From: Baffinella frigidus
Lineage: Eukaryota; Cryptophyceae; Cryptomonadales; Baffinellaceae
Length of the DNA stretch: 15,363 nt
Assembly (NCBI GenBank): GCA_026770585.1
Contig: MU646997.1
Span: 133,333 to 148,695, forward strand
Direction: 5' to 3'
The notes beneath the pieces are model-generated. The model saw only the letters and a program-made list of their open reading frames with translations. It did not search any database and had not been told where the DNA came from. Every line of letters begins with the position of its first letter. The first letter of the stretch is position 1. Of this stretch, positions 1-4,832 are shown piece after piece. The position numbers were made by a program, and so were the translations under genes.

Positions 1-26
1 CCCCGCTATCCGTCCTCTGAAGTGAG

Positions 27-70
27 GGCGGAAGTACTACAAGAAAAAGGGCGTCATCGAGAGCGTCAAG
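27..70 (+). CDS. KIN17: KIN17 exon block KYYKKKGVIESVK, copy 1 (has acceptor, no clear donor)
   Basis: The frame starting AAG at 32 encodes KYYKKKGVIESVK, the start of the KOW-containing tail (the human-type motif is GKYYKKKAV). An AG at 25-26 could be the acceptor. The block ends at 70 and runs into a C tract with no GT, so the donor seems lost. It may be a decoy copy or the real exon with an unseen donor. Confidence 0.5.
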
Positions 71-2874
71 CCCCCCCTCCCTAACTCTTAATCCTTAAGC
101 TCTTGATGTTGAACCCTACACCCCAAATCCTACGCCCATAAAGCCTCTGATTTGCGGATTTGTGCTACAAGAAAAAGGGCGTCGTCAAAAGCGTTAAGGT
201 CCCCTCTCTATACCCTTAATCCCAAGCCCTCAACCACAAAGCGTAAACACTAAATACTAAACCCTAACCCCTAAACCCTAAACCCTGATCCTTAAACCCT
301 AAACCCCAAACCCTAAACCCTAAACCCTAAACCCTAAACCCTGAGCCCCAAACCCTAACCCAGGACAAGTTCACGGCTGAGGTCAAGATGGTGGATACTG
401 GCCACACGCTCAAACTCGACCAGGTCCTCGCTCTGCCTGATTAAATCTGGGCTCGCCATGTAATGAGTTTTAGTTGCCCATTTACTGGGTTTTGCTCTAA
501 ATTTATTATATGGCGAGCCCGGCACGATGGTGGACACTGGCCACACGCTCACGTCTTAAGTTGACACAAATTAGTCAACTTAAGTTGACTTATGGGTACG
601 CTCAAGCTCGATCAGGTCCTTGGCCCCTCCAATCTTATCGCGGTGAGTATTTATGATGAAAACTCCACGGCAACGAAATCTACTACACGAATGGATCATG
701 CTAGTATTCATTAAAGCATTTGTGTAGTAAATTTCATAGCCGGCGAGTAGTTTTCACAAATACTCGTCCGGAAGATATCTCGTCGGGTCCCCTAATAAAA
801 TTCATCTCGGATTCAGGGCGGCATTGGAGCCATAATGCATATTTAGGGCGTAATTAAGTTCCCTTCGTTTTGTACCAGAAATCGTTTAGATAGACGGCTA
901 CTGATGAAACGTTTATTACGGCACGCGACTCAACTCCTGGAGCGTTTGTCCCGGGGGGACACCAAACGGGGGGGCATCAAACCGCCTCTCTCGTCTCTCT
1001 CTCCTCTCTCTCTCCCGCCCTCGCCTCCCTGTCTATCCCTTCCTTCCCCTCTGTCTCCCCTCTCTCCCCTCTCTCCCCTCTCTCCCCTCTCTCCCCTCTC
1101 TCCCCTCTCTCCCCGCTCTCACTTCTCTCCCCTCTCTCCGAGGGGCGACAAGCCTGCCGGCTGGGTCCGTGGCACGATGGTGGACACTGGCCACACCCTC
1201 AAGCTCGATCAGGTCTCCCTGGCGCTTTGAGAGAGAGTTTTCGTGGATCAAACATGGCCACCCTGGCGAAAGATGGTGAACACTGGCAGGATGACGTCTG
1301 CGTGAAAAGTAGAGCGTTTGCGGTAACTGTTGTCCGTTTTCGACTTGCGGTTTTCCGGTTTTCGGGTTTTCATTTGTACCAGAAGTGTCTATTTAAAATG
1401 TTTTACGACCTTGACACCATTTTTAAAAAAACGAAAACCGGAAAACCGCACGTCCAAAACGGACAACAATTACTGCAAACGCTCTACTGTGTGTCCAACA
1501 CGCAGTCACCCGTGTCCAATCCTCAGCCATCTATCTCCAACACGCTGACATGCTGACACGCTGACGCGCCTGCGTGGACGTCCAACACGGTGTTACCTGT
1601 GTCCAACACTCAATCATCTGTGTCCAACACTCTGTCAGGTGTGTCCAACACGGCTGACACGCTGGCCTCGTGTGTCCAACACCCAGCCATCCGTGTCCGA
1701 CATCCTGACAGTCTGTGTCCAACACTCTCGCGTCTGTGTCTTGACACTCCGACCTCTGTCTCGACAGGAGCACCTCGAGACTGTCATCCGTGCCCCGACA
1801 CTGTCACGTCTGTGTCCGACACTCTGCCATCCGTGTCTAACACGATGCCATCTGTGTCCAACACCTTCTCACCCGTGTCTAACCCATCACGCTCACGTGT
1901 GTCTCGAATCTATTCCGGCAGGAGCACCTCGAGACTGTCATCCCGTCAGTGGGCGGAGAAGTCCTGGTGGTCAACGGCCCCTACCGCGGAGAGGTCCAGC
2001 CCTGCCTCCGTCACAGACTATTCTCAAGTTGACGTTCTGGGGTTCTGGTACGAATCCGTCAACTTTAGAGTGGGAAAGAGCCCGGGCTCACCGAATTGGT
2101 GAGACCAAATAGACTGCGACTGATCCCATCAACGGTCCCTACCGCAGAGAGGTCCACCCCTCCCTACCCACCCGGGTTGACATGTCAGACTATTCGTAAG
2201 TTGGCATCCTGGGTGTTGAGTACAAATTCGTTGACTTTTGGAGTAGATAGGGATGTACGCGCGTTCTGTCGCTAGGCGGAGAAGTCCTAGCCCCCTTCTG
2301 CGGAGAGGTCAGTGACCACAATCTACCTCTGCCTCAAACGGGTTGACAGACTATTCACAATTTGACATTCTGGGGTTGCTGTACCAATTCGTCAACGTTG
2401 CAGCTCAAAAGAGCCCGGGCTCACCGAATTGGTGAGACCAAATAGTGTGGGCGGGGAAGTCCTGGTGGTCAACGGCCCCTTCCGCGGACAGGTCTACCCT
2501 TCCCTCACTCGGGTTGACGGACTATTTTTAAGTTGACATTGTGGGGCTGCGGTACAAATCCGTCAACTTTTAGAGTGAAAGGGGAGGTACGTGCGTCGCC
2601 ATGCTCAAGCCCTAAACCCTCTACCAATTGGACGACAGGTCGGGGTGCTCTGGGGGCTGGAGGAGGCAGCCTTCTCAGCGATCAACTTTGATCATCAAAC
2701 GTTGGGTGTTGACCATCAAAAGTTGGGCTCGCTGGCACTTAACAAACCCCCTAAACCCTGAAACAGGTCGGGGTGCTCCGAGGCCTGGAGGAGGCTGCAT
2801 TCTCAGCGATCGTCACTCTCGAGAAATCCGGGAAGCGCTCCATCCCCTACGAACACCTCTCCAAGCTCGCATAG
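27..2874 (+). CDS. KIN17: KIN17 homologue, C-terminal exons (gene is 5'-partial)
   Basis: KIN17 proteins are nuclear DNA/RNA-binding proteins linked to DNA replication, repair and RNA processing; full-length members have about 390-410 residues with an N-terminal zinc finger, a winged helix and C-terminal tandem SH3-like/KOW domains. Only the C-terminal part is here. Conserved blocks appear in family order: YYKKKGV, then MVDTGHTLKLDQ, then EHLETVIP, VVNGPYRGE (KOW-type turn), GLEEAAFSAIV and IPYEHLSKLA with stop TAG. Best exon set: a first block at 27-70 or 166-198, then 364-423, 1922-1993 and 2767-2874; all junctions from 364 onward are phase 0 with CAG acceptors and GT donors. The introns hold several extra copies of exon ends. 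The 5' part of the gene lies left of the window. Family identity is recalled, not searched; the C-terminal motif series makes another identity unlikely. Confidence 0.88.
166..198 (+). CDS. KIN17: KIN17 exon block YKKKGVVKSVK, copy 2 (has donor, no acceptor)
   Basis: TAC at 166 to AAG at 198 encodes YKKKGVVKSVK and is followed by GT (199-200). It joins in phase 0 to the exon at 364. No AG lies between the in-frame TGA at 148-150 and the block, so it lacks an acceptor. It is the mirror image of copy 1, which has an acceptor but no donor. Confidence 0.5.
262..363 (+). repeat. Telomere-like CCCTAAA tract running into splice acceptor
   Basis: Near-perfect CCCTAAA heptamers with a few variants continue to the CAG acceptor of the KIN17 exon at 364. 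The C-rich strand is the sense strand. Confidence 0.9.
364..423 (+). CDS. KIN17: KIN17 exon DKFTAEVKMVDTGHTLKLDQ
   Basis: This 60-nt phase 0-0 exon encodes 20 residues that match the KIN17 block known in animals as DKYTAVVKM...LKLDQ. Its acceptor CAG (361-363) sits directly at the end of a telomere-like tract, and the donor is GT at 424-425. It is the only complete copy of this exon; partial copies follow at 522-615, 1161-1212 and 1267-1290. Confidence 0.85.
449..520. mobile_element. Short hairpin element in KIN17 intron
   Basis: GGGCTCGCCAT (449-459) is perfectly inverted at 510-520 around a 50-bp AT-rich centre; CTCTGCCTG, seen at other element ends in the window, lies just outside (431-439). 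Confidence 0.5.
522..615 (+). pseudogene. KIN17 exon-tail copy split by a 53-bp insertion
   Basis: GTMVDTGHTL (from 522) and TLKLDQ plus GT donor (598-617) form one copy of the exon at 364-423. It is interrupted by 53 bp and the six bases ACGCTC occur at both edges (545-550, 598-603). The inserted DNA contains the inverted pair CTTAAGTTGAC / GTCAACTTAAG. Confidence 0.7.
645..765. mobile_element. MITE-like hairpin, about 48-bp imperfect inverted repeats
   Basis: GAGTATTT...TACTACACGAATG (645-693) is inverted at 717-765 with several mismatches and small gaps. It is 121 bp long with no coding capacity and lies in a KIN17 intron. Confidence 0.7.
766..1050 (+). other. Intron stretch without recognised genes
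   Basis: It contains one TTTGTACCAG motif (867-879 region), shared with other intron elements, and then grades into a CT-rich satellite. No supported coding sequence. Confidence 0.6.
980..1140 (+). repeat. CTCTCTCCCC microsatellite/minisatellite
   Basis: Ten-base units of CTCTCCCCTC type are repeated; they give an LSP-repeat open frame that is a by-product of the repeat. Confidence 0.9.
1161..1290 (+). pseudogene. Further KIN17 exon-tail copies (MVDTGHTLKLDQ and fragment)
   Basis: 1171-1212 encodes GTMVDTGHTLKLDQ with a GT donor at 1213, preceded by DK-like codons from about 1147. A weaker fragment (KMVNTG) lies at 1267-1290. Both lie downstream of the intact exon 364-423. Confidence 0.65.
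1308..1488. mobile_element. MITE-like hairpin with 57-bp inverted repeats
   Basis: Arms 1308-1364 and 1432-1488 are inverted copies with only about 4 mismatches in 57 bp, around a 67-bp AT-rich loop. The outer end begins AGTAGAGCG. It lies in a KIN17 intron. Flanking target duplications are not clear. Confidence 0.85.
1489..1905 (+). repeat. GTGTCCAACAC minisatellite in KIN17 intron
   Basis: Degenerate units of about 21 bp centred on the near-palindrome GTGTCCAACAC. They cover most of the intron before the exon at 1922 and contain one exon-head copy (1768). The same core recurs at 14756-15050 in TOP6B. Confidence 0.85.
1768..1788 (+). pseudogene. KIN17 exon-head copy EHLETVI with acceptor
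   Basis: GACAG followed by GAG CAC CTC GAG ACT GTC ATC is identical at the nucleotide level to the first 21 nt of the exon at 1922; the following sequence diverges at once into minisatellite. Confidence 0.75.
1922..1993 (+). CDS. KIN17: KIN17 exon EHLETVIP...VVNGPYRGE
   Basis: This 72-nt phase 0-0 exon encodes 24 residues holding the family hallmarks HLETVIP and VVNGPYRG (KOW loop). The acceptor is ...GGCAG at 1917-1921 and the donor is GT at 1994-1995. A head copy lies upstream (1768) and three tail copies lie downstream (2128, 2275, 2447). Confidence 0.88.
2014..2116 (+). mobile_element. AAGTTGAC-family element, near-complete copy
   Basis: The ends CAGACTATT (2014) and AATAGACTG (2108-2116) are inverted with one mismatch. 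Inside are CAAGTTGAC, GTACGAATCCGTCAACTTT and the stem CTCACCGAATTGGTGAG. Related copies: 2186-2250, 2347-2447, 2516-2580, 12485-12610 and 13132-13260 on +; 5525-5625, 5937-6035 and 6934-7058 on -. Confidence 0.75.
2128..2491 (+). pseudogene. Three tandem copies of the KIN17 NGPYRGE exon tail
   Basis: Tails end at 2151 (INGPYRRE), 2307 (GGEVLAPFCGE) and 2491 (VGGEVLVVNGPFRGQ), each followed by GT. With the real tail at 1993 they repeat about every 155-185 bp, and each is followed by an AAGTTGAC element, so the unit is exon tail + donor + element. Confidence 0.75.
2186..2580 (+). repeat. Three more AAGTTGAC-family copies in tandem with exon tails
   Basis: Copies begin at 2186, 2347 and about 2516, each opening with a CAGACTATT- or GACTATT-type end and holding AAGTTG(A/G)C or its variant and CGTYRAC blocks. 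Only the 2347 copy keeps the CTCACCGAATTGGTGAG stem. Confidence 0.7.
2639..2683 (+). pseudogene. KIN17 terminal-exon head copy (VGVLWGLEEAAFSAI)
   Basis: Acceptor ACAG (2635-2638) plus 15 codons nearly identical to the start of the exon at 2767, then unrelated DNA with the motif TTGACCATCAAAAGTTGG (2711-2728). Confidence 0.75.
2767..2874 (+). CDS. KIN17: KIN17 terminal exon with stop codon
   Basis: Acceptor ACAG (2763-2766) is followed by 35 codons from VGVLRGLEEAAFSAIV to IPYEHLSKLA and then TAG (2872-2874). The YEHLSKLA ending corresponds to the YEDISKLA C-terminus of known KIN17 proteins, so this is the true C-terminus. The upstream intron ends in CCCTAAACCCTGAAACAG, telomere-like sequence running into the acceptor. 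Confidence 0.9.
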   Translation, partial: VGVLRGLEEAAFSAIVTLEKSGKRSIPYEHLSKLA

Positions 2875-2904
2875 CGGGAGGTCTGCTGTTTCGCAGCGGG
2901 AACC

Positions 2905-3027
2905 CTACGGGGTACCTCACTCATAAGAAACCGCCGCCCCCCCTAGGACCACCCTAGGACCCTAGACATGGTCCTACTGTAGAGTCCTGAGGGGGGGCAG
3001 TTTCTTATGAGCGAGGTACCCCTGTAG
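2905..3027. mobile_element. MITE-like hairpin, CTACRGGGGTACCTC ends (copy 1)
   Basis: The left arm from 2905 and the right arm ending at 3027 are inverted over about 32 bp (one gap, few mismatches), with a CCTAGGACC-rich centre. It lies 30 bp after the KIN17 stop, so it may form part of the 3' UTR. Confidence 0.8.
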
Positions 3028-3071
3028 CCTCCGTGGGCGTAGCGAGTGGGTCGGCTGTTTCTTCCAGGGAG

Positions 3072-3156
3072 CGTGTGAGCGGCTGCCGGGAATCCCGATC
3101 GTGATTACACTCAGGAACAATCCCGCAGAGTCATCCCCTTCCTCTCCAAGCTCGCG
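3072..3156 (+). pseudogene. Decayed second copy of KIN17 terminal exon
   Basis: CTCTCCAAGCTCGCGTAGCGG (3135-3155) repeats the end of the real last exon, including SKLA-stop; the DNA before it aligns with gaps to the IVTLEKSGKRSIP coding stretch. It lies beyond the real stop. Confidence 0.55.
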
Positions 3157-3280
3157 TAGCGGAGAGAGAGAGACGTTTGTTAATACCACAGAGGCTGTGT
3201 CGGAGCAGGAGCTTAGCGTGGGTCCTCCCGAGAGAAAGATCCTGGGTTCGCAGCATCTTGCAAGAGATTCCTCCAAGTTC

Positions 3281-3405
3281 GGATACAGGGGTTACTCGCG
3301 AATAAGGAAACGCACCGCCCCTAGAGTGGTCCTAGGACTAAATTTAGGCCTACCGTAGGACCCTAGGGCGGTGCATGTCCTTCTTCGCGAGTAGCCCCTG
3401 TATCC
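3281..3405. mobile_element. MITE-like hairpin, same family (copy 2)
   Basis: GGATACAGGGG at 3281 is inverted at 3395-3405. The arms extend about 40 bp through CGCACCGCCC, and the centre again has CCTAGGAC blocks. The length (125 bp) and ends match the element at 2905. Confidence 0.8.
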
Positions 3406-4144
3406 TCAAGTGGTAAGTAGCCCGTTTCGCTCCTAAATGTGACCCGCAGCAGACACCTTTCAATCGTGATGAAGGGAGAGAAGACCCTTTTAATGATTCC
3501 AGCTCGCCCGCACGAGAAGGCAATGAAGTCTGTTTTTTTAAAGTGTCGTCCTAGGAGCGGTTGTCCCTGAAGTGGCGAGTAGGTGCATACGCCCTACGGT
3601 AGGGCCCTAGGACCTGCCTGGGGCGAGATTCCAGCTCGCCAGCGACGTACGCCCGCACGTGGAGGCAGTGGAGTGGTGTTTTTTAACTATCGTCCTAGGA
3701 GTGTGGAAGCATGGCTTTTCTGCAGATAAGTTCCAGTGTCCGCCTATGTTGGGAGCTCGAAGAACCTAAAGGACCTAAAGGACGGTGCTACATGGGCCAC
3801 AAAGGTTATAGGCCGGGCACACGGCCAGGAGAAGCGCTCCGCCCTGAACCTGTCTTACTTCTGTGAGAACAGTCCCGAGGCGGTATAGGGGGGCTTGATG
3901 TGATCTGGTACAGGGGGGCTTGATGTGATATGGTACAGGGGGGCTTGATGTGATCTGAAAGGAAGCATGGCCTTTCTACAGAACCGGTTCCGGTGTCCGC
4001 TTATGTTGGGAGCTCGAAGAACCTAAAGGACCTAAAGGCAGCTCTCACTCCGATCCCTTCCCCAAAGAAAAGCTTTCCTAGATGCTGACGCTCCCATGAG
4101 CCTCGAGGCAGTACACTTCACAGCGGCGTTGACCAGCCATGCCA
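3406..4144. other. Intergenic repeats; no gene recognised
   Basis: Three repeat sets are visible. GATTCCAGCTCGCC...GTCCTAGGAG occurs at 3496-3556 and 3628-3702. GAAGCATGG...GAACCTAAAGGACCTAAAGG (about 78 bp) occurs at 3706-3780 and 3962-4038. A 25-bp unit GGTACAGGGGGGCTTGATG... is repeated three times at 3882-3956. A fragment of the MITE centre (CCCTACGGTAGGGCCCTAGG) is at 3592-3611. A short open stretch near 3790-3850 was not recognised. Confidence 0.7.
3882..3956 (+). repeat. 25-bp unit, three tandem copies
   Basis: Units 3882-3906, 3907-3931 and 3932-3956 differ by one or two bases and contain GGGGGGCTTGATGTGAT. Confidence 0.92.
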
Positions 4145-4609
4145 TCACTCCTGATCGAGAGCGTGGACATGTTTGCAGTGCCTCGTCAGGTCGCTGGACG
4201 TCGAGAAGGCCTTGCCGCAGGTGGTGCATACGTAGGGGCGATCGCCGGAATGGGTGCGCTCGTGCGTTGTCAGGCTGTCGGACCTCGCGAAGGACGCGCA
4301 GCAGGTGGTGCAGGAGTAGGGGCGGTCGCCGGAGTGGGTGCGCATGTGTGTCGACAGGCTGTCGGACGTCGAGAAGGCCTAGCCACAGGTGGTGCAGGAG
4401 TAGGGGCGGTCGCCGGAATGGGTGCGCATGTGCCTCGTCACGTCATTTGACCTCGAGCAGGCCTTGCCGCAGATCGTGCACTCAAAGACGACTTTGCCCC
4501 CCGCCCTGCCCCACCCCCTCTTGCTCGGCCCAGCGGAGCCTCCACCCTCACTTTGGCCCGATGGCTCTTCCCGTCCCCTCTTGCGACCGGCCATCGTGCG
4601 ATCAAACAT
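4145..4609 (-). CDS. C2H2 zinc-finger protein gene interrupted by an in-frame TAG
   Basis: Reading from ATG 4609 (or the better-context ATG 4594, ACGATGG) gives a basic Gly/Ser-rich N-terminus with the likely nuclear signal GRKRGR, then four C2H2 fingers: C44/C47/H60/H64, C72/C75/H88/H92, C100/C103/H116/H120 and C128/C131/H144 with a variable last His. Linkers are HSGDRPY, like the classic TGEKPY linker, so a DNA-binding role is likely. Codon 77 is TAG (4381-4379) where the paralogous finger has AAG of CGKAF, so a normal product would stop after finger 1. The frame is otherwise open for 154 codons to TGA. It is a recent pseudogene, a truncated product, or an assembly/sequencing error; no intron signal removes the stop cleanly. 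Fingers 2-4 are near-identical DNA repeats of about 84 bp. Intronless, in contrast to its neighbours. Confidence 0.8.
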
Positions 4610-4727
4610 GTTGCGCCTCTCCAAAATGCATTGAAAATGCTGGTCAAATATTTATTTTTTTCCCCGGGGTTTGACCATCAAAAAGTTGGCTGATTTTGGC
4701 CCCGCCAATTTTCCCAGCGGAAGAGAA
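4610..4727. promoter_or_regulatory. Divergent promoter region between zinc-finger gene and TOP6B
   Basis: Only about 118-133 bp separate the two start codons. On the - strand a TATA-like AAATAAATATTTG (4657-4645) lies about 40-55 nt before the zinc-finger starts. On + there is CCAATTTT (4705-4712) and GGCCCCGCC upstream of the TOP6B ATG. A CCCCGGGG palindrome is at 4662-4669. The sequence TTGACCATCAAAAAGTTGG (4671-4689) also occurs at 2711 in KIN17, so part of this region is repeat-derived. Promoter function is inferred. Confidence 0.45.
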
Positions 4728-4832
4728 ATGCCGGCGAAGCGCGCAGCGGAGGATGGTGGCGGTGGGGCCGGCAAGAAAAGCAGGCGAGCGCTCCTGATCG
4801 GCTCGTTGCATAATCCCTGCGCGACCAGGCGG
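4728..4832 (+). CDS. TOP6B: TOP6B candidate first exon
   Basis: ATG 4728 (G at -3) opens a 35-codon Lys/Arg/Gly-rich stretch (MPAKRAAEDGG...GKKSRR) ending at CGG|GT (4833). Plant TOP6B proteins also have a basic, low-complexity N-terminal tail. It splices in phase 0 to CAACAG|AAG at 5117. The alternative is a start at ATG 5099, which has an in-frame TGA directly before it and a weak context. Confidence 0.5.

Noticed and set aside
904-1251. Open frames on both strands with LSP or REG repeats
   Set aside because: They are translations of the CTCTCCCC microsatellite and adjoining exon copy; no non-repeat coding signal.
1531-2112. Several open frames of 80-170 codons with SNT or CPT repeats
   Set aside because: They read the GTGTCCAACAC minisatellite; only the 1922-1993 exon inside has family support.
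3780-3870. Possible short coding piece MGHKGYRPGTRPGEAL
   Set aside because: It is short, with no acceptor/donor context and no confident family match; part of the neighbouring DNA is a direct repeat.
3882-3956. CRISPR-like array
   Set aside because: Three contiguous 25-bp units without spacers in a eukaryotic intergenic region; a plain tandem repeat.
4096-4674. 192-codon + strand frame opposite the zinc fingers
   Set aside because: It is Arg/Cys/Ser-rich and periodic because it is antisense to the finger repeats; the - strand has the real C2H2 pattern.
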